Shown: piece after piece, positions 14,886-27,539 of the stretch
Position numbering within the stretch: the first letter of the stretch is position 1
Layout of the letters: every line of letters begins with the position of its first letter
DNA from: Plasmodium malariae
Taxonomy: Eukaryota; Apicomplexa; Aconoidasida; Haemosporida; Plasmodiidae
Direction of reading: 5' to 3'
Assembly (NCBI RefSeq): GCF_900090045.1
Contig: NW_021638316.1
Coordinates: 1-64,000 of the forward strand
DNA length: 64,000 nucleotides
Position numbers and translations under genes: made by a program
Notes under the pieces: generated by a model
Told to the model about the DNA's origin: nothing
Database searches by the model: none
Seen by the model: only the letters and a program-made list of their open reading frames with translations

Positions 14886-17519
14886 ATGGATAATTGTTTT
14901 TCCTCGGTAAGAAATAATGTCTTTAGTACTCTTAAATTTATGCATAATTCATTTATTTTTGATAAAAAAATGATAACATATCCAACTCAAAGGTTAATAA
15001 TTATATAAATAATAATAATTCTGATGAATATAGTATTATAGTTCATGGGGTTCACAGAATATAATGCTCTCTAGCTTGTTAAAGTTTAAAACTATTGAAA
15101 ATGTAATAAAACAAAAAACTAGATCCTTAATTAACGAGGATCATAAAAATAATTTTAGAAATGTATGCTTTGATTTGGCTAATTATCTAATTGAGAACAA
15201 AAATCCACCACGATATTATGAACTATATAGAATAGCGTGGAAAGGAACACTGTATAACAGGTTAAAAGATTACTATAAAAAGCTTGATAAACATGGAGGA
15301 TGCCCTTTGATTTTAGAGGAAAAAGATAAAAAAATTTTAGAATTAAAGTATGAAGAAGCAGATTTCTGTGAAAACAAAAATGAATACCTAGATGAAATAC
15401 AACGATTAAAAGGGGAACTACCAATTAATTCTGATAAGTATTCATGTAGATGTAATGAATATAATGAATGGATTGAACAAAAGAAAAAGTATTTTGAGGA
15501 AAGATCAAGCCTTTTTGGAATATGCTACCAAAAAACAGACCAAAAAAAAAAAAAAAAACCTTCAGAATTTATATGCGATCTAACGAATCCAAATACCTTC
15601 GAACAAATATCTGATTGCCAAGTCCCATATAAATTATCAACGCGTGAAGCTGCATCTGATAATTCAGAAGAAGTTTCACAAACAAAAGGGCAAGAGAAAC
15701 ATGAAGATCCAATTAAATCACAAGAATCACCGAAACGAGATAAACAAGCTCAACCTACAGAGAGAACTGGAACTACAGTAATAGATCAAAATTCAGATCA
15801 TAATCAAAATAGACAAAAACCTCAACAAGAACTGGATCCTCCATTTCAATCCGAACTACAAACACAGGAAGATGTATCATCATTTGAGTCTTCACCTAAA
15901 AAAAATGAACCTAATCCTGAAGATTCTTTACGTTCAGAAACACTATCAATTATTGCACACCCTGATTTATCTGTAGCTGTAACAGATAAATCTGCATCAT
16001 TTTCCCCAGCTCCATTAGCCACAAAATCAGAAAATTCTTTCGAAATATCTTTATCTTCTCCTACATTATCAACCTCCCTCTCAAGTACTTTAAGTTCAAC
16101 TGTGCCCTCTGAAATTTCAGGTAACAGTAATGCTACCTATTTTTTTATTTTAGAAATAACTACATAAATTAATATATATATTTAAAAACCATTACAGGTA
16201 CAACAGGAAAATCGGTAACCATACACATATCATCTATATTAATAAGCTTTTTATTTATTATTGTATTTTCTCTTTTTATCAAAGTAAAGAAAATCCTAAG
16301 AATTAAAAATATGATAAACATTTGATTATTGTAATATTTTATTTTCTAAAACTTTTTTTATATGCTGCAGTACGCCTTATTACGGATGTTGAAAAAAAAA
16401 AAAAAGATAAAAAAAAAATATGTAAAATTCCTGAGAATATTAGTACCTTCATCCCGTACCAGAAGAAGTGAACATCTAGCACAGGGTTATTTAGAACACC
16501 CCAAATATGGTGATGAAGAAATCATAAAAAAAATAAAAATACATGAATGTAACATGATCAAGAAGGTAAATACGTTAAATCAAAAAAATGAAAGGACTAA
16601 AACTATCATAGAAGTACATTTGGAAGTACTTGAAGCGTACAGAAAAGAAGAATGGGAATGCAAAAAAGGAGAATTTTTAGAAATATGCCTAGATGTATTG
16701 ACAAAAGAAAGATATGGAACTCATTCTAATTTAACAAATGATGATCTAATAATGAAAAACGTTAAAAGTTGCGGTCATATTGAAAAACAAAAAATCTTAT
16801 GGAACAAGTGGATAGAAAGACATAAAAATATTTCTGATAAATTTAAAAAAGTGGACTGGTTTAATAATTTGAAAAATGAATGGAAAAAAGAAAAATCCTA
16901 CATAAAAGAAATGGAAGAATTAAAAAATAAGTCATCGAATGAATATCAAAATATTCTGTTCTTGCAAAGAGAGAAAGATGTATGGAGGAGGTGGATATCA
17001 GAAAAGGGAAAGATTCTAAAACAATATATTGATCAAAACTGGTTTAAAAAATTATCAGAGCTTAACCAGAATATGTTAGATGAATACAAAAATGAAGAAA
17101 AAGCAAATTATGTGTCACTAATAAATATAGAAGAATTGGAACACGGAAAAAATTATGAAGAATTATATAAATATATAAAATCAAAATTACTATCAAAACT
17201 TTGTATATTAGTACTTATGACAATATTAGAAGAATGCAAAAAAGAAGAGTATATAGAAGATAGAGAATTACATTTAGATAATTCCATAAATGAAAGGAAA
17301 ACTAAAAAAAATTCAGAAAAAATACCAGAACTTTCAGATAAATTTATTGAAAAGTATAGTAACGTTTATGAAAATAGCAAAAATAGCAATATTCATAATA
17401 ATATAGAGGAGAACTTCTTTAGGGAAGAGATGAATGATTGGATAGGAGAAGAAGTAACATATGTAAATTCCATAGAAAGTGTGAGTAATATTGACAAATA
17501 TTATAACAGTTCAACCTAG
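14886..17519 (+). CDS. STP1: STP1 protein, four exons, apparently intact
   Basis: Predicted exons: 14886-14906 (MDNCFSS), 15058-16120, 16198-16283 and 16371-17519, about 772 residues. Introns are GT-AG, and the phases join without a break (0, 1, 0). Exon 2 carries the conserved N-terminal domain with LANYLIENKNPPRYYE, HGGCPLILEEKDKK and CRCNEYNEWIEQKK, then a polar Ser/Pro/Glu/Gln/Thr-rich stretch of about 140 residues. Exon 3 gives one transmembrane helix, about residues 370-389 (ISSILISFLFIIVFSLFIK). Exon 4 is the intracellular part: poly-Lys, GDEEIIKKIKIHE, then a tryptophan-rich region from about residue 534 (LWNKWIERHKN, DWFNNLKNEWKKEK, VWRRWISEKGK, NWFKKL). STP1 proteins are subtelomeric, and their C-terminal part is related to SURFIN-type proteins; function is unknown. 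It is the only gene on the plus strand. The first exon and its splice are the least certain part; an alternative acceptor at 15041 would change the phase. Confidence 0.9.
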
Positions 17520-20500
17520 AAATTGATACGAATATATTCGATAGTTGCTTAAGATAAATCTGATATCTATAAAACAATCTTACTGAATTTTTTCATACCA
17601 AAAGTAAATAACGTAAAAGACGATTGTAAAGTAACGAATAATGAAAAAAAAAAAATAAGTCATAAAATATAAAGTAGGGAATGCATTTATATTAAAAATA
17701 TTTCAATGACATATAGCTTCTTCGTTTTTTTATGCATATGTTTAATAACGTTGTATTATAGCAGATTCAATAAAATAGGGAATTAATATATATATTAAAT
17801 GTAAGAACATTTATTTATGATATTTAAAGCAAAGTTCTTTTATTTTTTTCCTTAATAAATAATTTCTTACAATAATATATTAATATATATATTGAAATTT
17901 ATATCTTATATTTTTAAATTGCATAAATTTTTTGGTATTTTTCAGAATAATACATATTTTTATGCTCAAAACCAGGTTCTCACAAATGTAACATTGTAAA
18001 GTAGATTATGACCCTATATAAGCATTTTATTACATATTTATTATTTTATTTTTTAAGTTTTTCTCCGTTTTCCTATATTATTAATTTGTTTAAACTTATA
18101 TTTATTAATTATATTTTATAATTCACGACAATATAATATTATGTATTTCTTAAAAGGAATTAATTTTTATTATGTTTAATAATAATAACATTTATATTAC
18201 TCTACAATAAAAAAGAATGATCACAATTCTTTTATAATTTTATTTGGTTTCACGTTAAAATACGCAGTTACACGTTATTCTGAACGGCACATATTGATAC
18301 ATACAATCTAATATAAAGATTAATCAATTTTTTATTAACCTAAATGAAATTTTAAAAATATAGTTATTCTTTTATTCATAAGTAATATGAAAATAATACA
18401 TTTTTAAAAATTAAATATATAATGCAGTTACATAACACATATAGCAATAGTATATTACATTCTTTATTCTAGGTACTTTATGTTTACAAAAATAAAAAAA
18501 AAAAGAAAAACATATATGTTCTCCGTTTTTTTGTTAATTATTTTGCGCATCTAAGATATTCTGTTAACTAAAGCGAAAGATTATAATATTTTGGATAACT
18601 TCAAAGTATAAATATTGTTTCTAAACTAATTTAAAAAGATTTTTATAAAAAATTTTATAGTTTTAACACATATAATTGTATATTTATGAATTCGTATATA
18701 TGTATATATATATATATAATTTTTTTTTTTTAAGAGAGTAATCTAAAAAAATTTTATCACATAAAGATAATTTAATCATTTATTAATTTCCCACTTATTA
18801 CATTCAAAATGTATCATGAATAAAAATGTGCAATCAGTTAAATAACTTTTTTCACATAATGAACCTAGTAATTCATATGTTATATACAAAATTAAAAAAA
18901 AAGGGAACTTTCATATGTTATTTCTTGTCCACATTAACGAATTATTTTATTGGAACTACGTTAAGGATCATTTTGTGATATTAGGAAATGAACTGAGTAA
19001 TGCCAATTAATAATTCACATAAGTATTAATGTTTTTTAATAATTAACAACTTTATCGTTAGAAAAATTCATGAAAATTTTTTTTTCTTACGTAGTAATTT
19101 TATTGTTTTAAAAAAATAAAAACTCTTTAATCATATAATAATATGCTAGCTATTAATAAGGAAGTACCCAGAAACACAGAATTTAAAACAAAAATATTAT
19201 GAAGTTATTTATTATTTGATTTTTAAATATGAAAAATACTTCCTTTAAATTTATATATATGCATAGTCAAACTATATCCAGAATTTATTCATAAAAAAAA
19301 AGGTACATTATTTGAAGTGTGAATTTATTATATATTTAATAAATATATATAATAAAATAAGTAAAATACTTCAAAAATATCAATTCATACATATTTAATC
19401 ATCTAAATATATAAACAAAATTTTTTTTACCAAGCTATATTTATATATATAAACGAAAAACTTAAATAAACGTAGTAATGTGCGATTAATATAAACTCAA
19501 TAAATGTATAAGACGACATTTTATATCATCCGCTATTGATACTTTATATATCAGAAGAATTATATAAATCGGAAATATATTTATAATATATTATGTTATA
19601 TGATTGAATTACAGTACATAAATAATTGCCAAGAAAATTAATAATTTTATAGTATTATTTTATAAAAACAATATATTTGTTTTTAACTAATAATTTCTTC
19701 ACTACTTCGAATTATCATTTCATTTTTTATAGTCCATAATCTTGATATCTTTGTTCTAATGTATTTTAGTTAACTCATTTTTTATATACTTTACATATTT
19801 TTTCTTATTATAATGCAAAATAATCAATAATTTAACGTTAAAGTCACATTAAACCGTCAAATAATTATGTATATATAATTCTTTATAACAATTTTAATAT
19901 TTATAATATTTTTGTTAATTTTTTTTTTTTAAAGTATATCTTTTATATAAATCAAGAGAATTTTATAAATAAATTTTTGTTTGTTCAAATTTATATTTTT
20001 ACAACATTTTTTACGGAATTTTTTTTTTTGCTATATCTATCTTTGTTTTTATTTTTATTTCAATATATTACGTAAATTTTCAAAGAAAAAATATTATTAT
20101 ATCTATAATTTGTCCTATTTGCTATAATACATTAACTGAATGTAAACAAACATTAGTCACATATAAATTAGAATAATTTTTCATTAATAAAAGTATTATT
20201 CTGAAAATTGAAGTGTTTTAGATATAAAATTAAATCTATAATATTATTCCTATAAAACATTATTCTTTATTTGAAAATTTTAATTTCGCCAGATAATATT
20301 TTTTGGTCACTGGTAAAATAAATACAGCTGGAAATTACTTTTTTCATATTATAAATTTAAATGATATTTAATTTTCATTTATTAATTATGCATATTTACG
20401 TGAATTCAATATTTTATTTAATTTATTTTTTTATTCCGTGTCTAAATTCCTTTTTTTCTTTATATTCCATAACAGTACACAATGTTAATATAGAATAAGG

Positions 20501-21393
20501 TTAATTAGTAGTGACATACATATTTTAAGTATCATATATTTCTTTTTTCTTTTTTATAAATATATAATTATATTCTCAATAAATAATTTTCTAAAAGATT
20601 CCTAATTATTCATTTGTTTTTTTATAATACCTCAATTATCATTTTTATTTTTTTTATTAATTTTTTATATATATTTGTGTACAAGCAGTATATATGTACT
20701 TGTGTAAATAAGATGTTTTTTTTTTTTTTTTTATTCTGTATGTCTTCAGTAATATATTTTATCTGGAACAACAGTATAAGATAATTTTATTATCCTTATT
20801 TTTATAATGTGACCTTTTTTACTCTAATGTTCTAAATCATATTTTAGATAAAAAACATCCATATATTGCTAATATAATATATTATATACTATAATAAAAA
20901 CAATATAGGTAATAAAAAAAAAGACACATTTATTGTTAACAAAAAAATGAATAACACATTTTTCTATTAATCCCCATAATAATAATTTTATATTAACAAT
21001 GTATAAAAACAAAAATTATAGTAGTTTAGTTCAGTTATTAATTATCACCCATTAATAAAATTCCACTAATTTTCCTATTATACATTAATTTAATCCATAT
21101 AAATGTATTTTTAATGAAATTCTATTTAAATGCAATGATGTACATACTAAACCATATGATTATGTTTAGTATAAGTATCATTTTATAATACAAATTATGA
21201 AATATTAAAACATTGATAACCACAAACTAGAAACATATATTTTTTTCTTTTATGCATCAGAAAGATTATACATCGGTATGCGTAATTATAAAAAAAAAGA
21301 AATATATATACAATAAGTACATATGTAAAGGTGATACAGTTATTACCTTATATTAAAGGCTTACATACATAACAAATATACTTATTATTCATT
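17520..21393. other. Gene-free AT-rich DNA between STP1 and the fam-l array
   Basis: STP1 and the frameshifted fam-l gene converge here, so both 3' ends lie in this stretch. No gene is visible. It contains long T runs (for example near 20711-20732). A minus-strand stretch near 19720-19790 weakly resembles a pir tail exon but is not convincing. Confidence 0.55.
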
Positions 21394-22362
21394 TTACCTT
21401 GTTTTGAGTTTAATTTTTTCATATTTTTTAACTTTTTTATGGTAATAAATAATACCTGATATAATTGTAACTCCAAGAATAAAAAAAGATGTGAAATATA
21501 TTAGCGTACCAAAAAAACCTCGTGTATAAATAATATTTTTTCATCACTTGTAGTTATTTGTCCCATAGGCTTGAAAAAAGCAGAAACAGATGGATGCTTC
21601 AATAAATCCAATAAATTTATTGTCCAATTCTTTGAACATATAAGACCCATTATATAATAAAACCCATTTAATAACCCATAACCAACAGATAAATCTAATA
21701 TGAGCCCTAATGACAACAACAAAAACAATAATGAAGGTATAAAAAATCGTAATCCGTATTTTTTACGTATTATTGTTTTGTACAACTTATCACTAATTAT
21801 CTTGTTTTTCTCAAGAAAATTCTGATAATCAAGTTCTTTGAATATTTTTTTTTCAAAATGTGAATACTTTTCTGTTTCAAATATACAAGACTTATTTTTC
21901 ATAGCTTTTCTACGATCCGATGCATTTTCTGATAACAATCCATGTGAATGTATGTTCTTTGCGTTGGTTCCTTTTTCAGTATTGTAGATATTATTTTTTT
22001 CTTTTATTCCATAATTTGTTACATCTTCTTTTAACCCTGTAATACTTTTTTCTATATTGTTCTTACAATTTGCTAAAAATCGATAAGTTCCTGTACGTAA
22101 TTTTCTATAAACCATGTATCTCTCATTAAAAAATCTTTCAAACCCTCTCTAAAAAAACAATTTTTATATAATTATTATTTAAAAATATTTAATATCATGC
22201 CAAAAAACAGAATTAATAAAAATAGAATACATTTAATATTAATAATTAAAATATTTTTGAATAATATAATCATACCAGATCACTGTTAAGATGGCACATC
22301 CAAGATAAAAATACAAATAAAAAAATTTTAATAAATAAAATTAACTTAATTTTTTGCTCCAT
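21394..22362 (-). pseudogene. fam-l: fam-l exported protein gene with a 3' frameshift
   Basis: Exon 1 is 22362-22276 (29 codons, MEQKIKLILFIKIF, ending CHLNSDL), the intron is 22275-22149 (127 nt), and exon 2 starts at 22148 (RGFERFFNERY). The product shows YRFLA (relaxed PEXEL-like, no acidic residue at position 5), the fam-l signature KNKSCIFETEKYSHFEKK plus IFKELDYQNFL, and a first transmembrane segment at about residues 162-183. The frame then ends at 21501, giving 244 residues without the second membrane segment. The missing part, a hydrophobic helix followed by YYHKKVKKYEKIK, is present in another frame down to a TAA at 21396-21394. One extra A in the A6 run of GATGAAAAAATATT (minus strand) would put it back in frame. 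So this is either a recent pseudogene, an assembly error in a homopolymer, or a truncated but expressed product. Confidence 0.88.
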
Positions 22363-22770
22363 TATATATATTTTTAATATTTTAATATATTCATTAAACA
22401 AAATATTAAAATTAAAATTAAAAAAATATTTTCCTAAGATATATAATAATGTATTTTTCATTTATTTTTTCGTTTTTTTTTTTTTTTTATATGTAAATAA
22501 AATGCATATAAGTATAATGGTTTTTACAAAAGGGACAGAGAAAAAGACAATAAAAAAATATTAAAAAAGTAATATATTAAAATTATTTATATAAAACTAA
22601 TTTACACTTAAATAATTTAAAATGATTTGACTAATGAATATTTAAATATATAAATTATTTTGATTTTTTTAGAATGGAAATGTAGTTAAATTGTAATTCT
22701 ATCAACTCTTTTTGAAATAAAATAAAAAGTAAATATAATGATTATTAATATTTTTAAATATTAATCTCGT

Positions 22771-22830
22771 ATAGAATAGGTAGAATATAGGATACAGATA
22801 ATACAGAGAATATATTGTACTATATAATGA
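22771..22830 (-). promoter_or_regulatory. Recurring upstream block of the frameshifted fam-l gene
   Basis: The plus strand shows atagaataggtagaatatag, then gatacagataatacagag. It is about 410-470 bp upstream of the start at 22362. Similar TAGAATATAG/GATAATACA sequence recurs at comparable distance upstream of the other array genes. The regulatory role is inferred. Confidence 0.4.
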
Positions 22831-23550
22831 GATAATTGTAAAAAAATTTAACAATGTATTCTGTTAATATAATTTTTAAAACATTATATTTTGGAAAAAT
22901 TGGTTATTATTCTTAATAAATATTAATTATTATAATATTAAAGTAACGGTGTTGGTAAATTAATGAAGAAATACATTATTAAGCATATTATGATATATTA
23001 ATTATAGCATTCTTCCTTACAATAGTCTATAATATATTTAAAAAATATAAATAGAAATTATATAAAACGTTATATATTTTAAAGGTAAATAAATTATCAC
23101 TCATTATTTTTATTTATAATTTTAATGTTTTAAAATAATTCTACTTAATTTTCTCAATTTTGTTCTTACTTATTTATATATAATTAAAAGAAATGATCTC
23201 ATAATATAATAAAAGAAAAAATAATAATAAAAAGTAGTTGTTCCTCTATCAAATATAATGTTATAAGATAATTTTGTTTTATAAATTCACATGTCTAAAC
23301 TTTCAATAATTATGCATACTCATATTATTTGTTACTATTAATTTATTATAACATAGGTATTCAAGTAATTTTTATATAATGGAAATGAATAAAAAATTAC
23401 ATAATTGTAATAATAATATAATAAATATAACTATACTTTAATTTTATTGCAAATAGTTATAATACGTAATTTTAACGATCTTAATCATACAATTCTTACA
23501 TAAAACAATTTTCTACCAATGAAAATGAACCATTTTTCATGAATAATCTT

Positions 23551-23760
23551 AACCTGACACTCTAATATATAACGGCATTTCTCATTATTTATAATATGAT
23601 AACTTAATTTTTATAGATATTGTACATTTCATTCAAACAAGTGTTAAGAGAAAAACACGATTTTAAAGAATTAATAAGATAAATCACTAAATATAAAAAC
23701 AAAATATGTTATAAATTACTAAAAACAGAGCAAATATTTTAAAAATGATACTATAAATCT
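23551..23760 (-). repeat. Distal fam-l upstream repeat, copy A
   Basis: It begins aacctgacactctaatatat on the plus strand and aligns with 59200-59410. It lies 1.19 kb upstream of the fam-l start at 22362; the other copy lies 1.21 kb upstream of the fam-l start at 57987. Equal spacing supports duplication of a long unit. Confidence 0.5.
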
Positions 23761-26639
23761 AGGAAGTAACATGAACTTAAAAGAAAATAAAAAGTAAATA
23801 TGCGCAAAAAGTAAAAAAAATAATTCATAAAACTATATGTTATTATGAATAATTTGTTTTTATATATAATTATAACATTTACTAAATTTAATATAAGTTT
23901 TCATATAAATTTTTTCACATATGTTATTTTTCTTTTTATTTTTTTCTTATATATATTTCTATTACATTTTCTATATTCCTTCTTTTTACTCTACTTCCTC
24001 AAATAATATGTTATGCTTTGCGTCCATTTAGATTTATTCAATATTATAATCTTTATGTACTATAAGTAGCATACAAAATTTATTTTTATTATTTTTTTTA
24101 TATACACATCTAATTACATAAAAATGTATTTTTGTAGAAAATCCAACAATAAAACAAAAAAATATAAAAAACTATTAAACGTTACTTATTTATACAATAA
24201 TTACTATAATTGGATATAATCTTAATTTAAATGGGATAATTTAGTTAGAACATTTTTTATTTGTACATTTAGTTAAACGAAGAAAAAAAAAAATTTTAAA
24301 TATTATAATACTTATGTATAATAACATGAGGAAAATAAATATATATACTGCAATCCTTTTAACTTCTTTTTATAATTATAACTTTTATTTATATATGTAT
24401 ATTTCACGATATATCTTATTATGATTTTTCGCCATATAATACATATTGTTACAGTAATCTGAGAAAAAAACTTTTACTCTATATACTTAAATATTTATAA
24501 ATATAATTGATATTCTCAAAAACATCTGATGAAATTTTATATAGAAGGGCACTTGATGTAAAATATTAAATCACGAATAACATTATGTAAAAGATGATAA
24601 TATCTAGTAGAATTATTGTATTCCTTTGTTTCTATTGTTAATAGTGCAAACAGATATATTTCTTTTAATACTTTTTCATTACATATTCAAAAATAAAAAT
24701 ATTTTATTTTATTTTTATACAATCACTAGAATTAATATAATTAGATATGTACCAAAAGAGTAAAATAAATGTTACATAAAACTTGTATTATAATATAAAT
24801 TAAAGAATTTTTAATATGAATATAATTTTTCTTAACTAAATTTAAAATTATAAGGTATACCTTAAATTTTTGAATTCCAAATTTAAAGAAAAATAGATGC
24901 AGAACTTTCTACTTTGTAGATAACATATTAAAATGTATGCTTAATAAAATATCATAAAAATATTCTGTATTATGTTATCAAATATACTCTTAATATTCCC
25001 CAAAAAATGTAAAATATATTTGTACTTTGTACCACTATACTTTGATGAAGAAACTGAACGAAAATAATAGAACTTTTGCATAAAAATGTAAACTGATAAA
25101 AAATTCAGAATAAATGAAACAAAAATATGTAAAATGTAGAGTTCATATATTTAAATGGAAATAAATAAAATTATTAATAAAATAAAAATAATTAATAAAA
25201 TAAGAAGCAACAACTATTCTAGTATATAGGGTACAAAAACAATTGTATTGTCCTATTCAAAGAGTATCACCACTCACATTAAACAAACGGAAAAATGAAT
25301 TAATATATAATTAAAAAAAAAAATAATTTAATTTATAAAAAGTTTTAAAATATGAAATTTATATTGCATTAGAAAAATTCTTAATGTTCTTGATAATAGA
25401 AATGGAATATCTTGTAGTTATTAAATTACTAAATCATGGTATTCGAAGAAAAGACATGTTTAATACAAATACTTTCGTTACAAATAAAATCATGTTCATT
25501 TATTAAAACATTATAACTGAATAAATTTTTTTGTTGACAATATAATAAAATAATTCTTATAAATTTATTTTGAAAAATATTAATAACAATCAACAATATC
25601 TTAAAATTTGTACCAATTACAAAAATAGAGCGAATTTAAATTACAACAGATAAATAAATAATATTTATAAAAAAAAAAAAAATTAAACTTAATAACTTAT
25701 TTATGCCATATTCAACTTCATTAATTATTTTTATCTTATGATGATTTAAAGAACAAATAATATAGATAGCTTATTTACATAAAAATGTCCTGTATTATAT
25801 ATATTTAAGTAATTTTTACAAAACTTAACTAATTATATTACAAAGAATAATGATAAAACAATAAACGTTTTTAACGATCATTATATTTTAAAAATATATA
25901 ATTTTCAAGTTATCACTTATAAATAATCCATAATTAAATAGGCATGTCATTTTATTATATATAATGAACTTCACATTTATGCCAATTCAAAAAAATAAAA
26001 TTTGAAAAAATGATATTTACATTAAATATGTTTTTTAAGACACTTATCATAAAATTTAATTAATATATCTGTATTAAATCTTAATTTTAGTAAAATACAT
26101 ACATATATACATATATATATATATGTATGTAAATTTACAAAATTACATTCAATTCTTTTCATAGAATACAAAAAAAGACATTTATTTATAACATTAAATC
26201 AAAAATATATTTTCCTGAGAACCTTTTCATATAATAATTTTAAATCAGAACAATATGAAAAATAAAAAGCAAAATACATTGATATAAATATATATTATCT
26301 GTGTTCAATAAAATTATATGTATACTGTTATAATATATTAATTTTAATGACTAAATATATATTCATAGAAATATATTTTAATACACAAATGTATATATTA
26401 TAGCATAACATTTAATTAAAAAACAATAATTTAAAATACAAATTATAATGGAATAAAAAAATTTGAATTTACAAAAAAAAGAAGGATATATAATTTTATT
26501 AATGTGTATAAAAGAGACCGCATATACACTTGCATTTATATCATTTTAGAAATTAAATGCATACTTTTTATGTATATCGCTGAAAACATTACAGTTATCA
26601 CTTCTTATTTGAGTGTTCCTTACAGAAAGATATATATTC

Positions 26640-27539
26640 CTTATTACTCATTTTAGTCAGTCATTAACATATTTCTTTTATATTTTTCAATATTTTATAA
26701 AATCATACAAATAGCTACTATATGTATAACTGATAATATAACCATAATTATGCTAAATAATATAATATTTATATAGGGTTATATTACCTCTGGAAATGTG
26801 TTTGCTGAGACTTTTGCAAAATTCTTGTAAAACTCGTTTTTTTCAATTTCACTTTAAGGTATATTCAATTGTTTTTATTCTTCTAAAGAGGATATTGCTA
26901 TATCTAACAAGAACAAATTAAAAAAATAAGAAAACTCCAAATCCGTAACTACTAAATTTAATTTATTTTAAAGATATATTACTAATTCTCCTGTTTTTTT
27001 CAGTATAAAAGGTCATCGTCTTTTTTTTAGATACAATTATTTTAAAAAGGAAATGTTGTCCGTCAATCATTCCATTATTATAATCTATAATTTCTGTAAA
27101 ATAGTTTGCCTTGTTTAATAAAGTTTCATTTGATTATTTGTTTTCACTTTTAGTTCCTTTTTCATTATTAGATATATTTTCCCGTTGTTTGACTTTATTA
27201 TTTGGAAACTTTTCTTTTAACCATACATTGCTTCTATCCTTATATTGTTCATACTTTGCTAATAACCTATATATCTTGTATCTAATATTCTACCAGAGTT
27301 AAAGTTTCCATTTACTTATTTGATAAATATACACTAAAAACACAAATTATTTATTTTTAATATGAATAAACTAACGCTAAAATATTTAATAATAAAAGTA
27401 AAATTTGAAAAATATATATAATAAAAAATATACGTATATGATATTATTATCTTACATAACAGTTAAAATTGTATATCTATGTTAGAATGATATAAGATGC
27501 TGTTTTATTTAATATAGTTGTCTTAATTGTTTTATCTAT
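26640..27539 (-). pseudogene. fam-m: fam-m pseudogene
   Basis: The remnant of exon 1 is 27539-27456: its start codon is ATA instead of ATG, and the conserved tryptophan position is a TAG stop; it ends IYNFNCY before GT. The intron would be 27455-27334. Exon 2 (27333 leftward) keeps clear fam-m pieces: GRILDTR, LLAKYEQYKDRS, ENISNNEKGTKSENK, then a TAA, NKANYFTEIIDYNNGM, DGQHF, EKNRRISNISLK, and at the far end a degraded second membrane segment with NIEKYK near 26670. Several stops and frame changes separate them. It sits between fam-l at 22 kb and the exported gene at 33 kb, at the regular spacing of the array. The plus-strand frame 27111-27302 is its antisense shadow. Confidence 0.87.

Larger units (their letters stand above)
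22363..26639. other. Gene-free AT-rich DNA with fam-l upstream repeats
   Basis: No gene is supported. The left part is the 5' flank of the fam-l gene ending at 22362 and contains the recurring block at 22771-22830 and the distal repeat at 23551-23760. The right part, from about 26310, is the 3' flank of the fam-m pseudogene and resembles the 3' flanks near 40.9, 45.3 and 62.5 kb. Confidence 0.55.

Noticed and set aside
16417..16470. Suspected frameshift in STP1 exon 4 after the poly-Lys run, because another frame reads ICKIPENISTFIPYQKK
   Set aside because: The annotated frame is open throughout and continues into the conserved GDEEIIKKIKIHE without a break; the other frame hits a stop at once.
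19720..19860. Minus-strand stretch reading ELTKIH, a stop, then NKDIKIMD, resembling the pir tail exon (DTLELTQRTYEQRKSNLD)
   Set aside because: The match is short, contains stops, is not preceded by FTP-type sequence and has no membrane exon beside it; chance is likely at this base composition.
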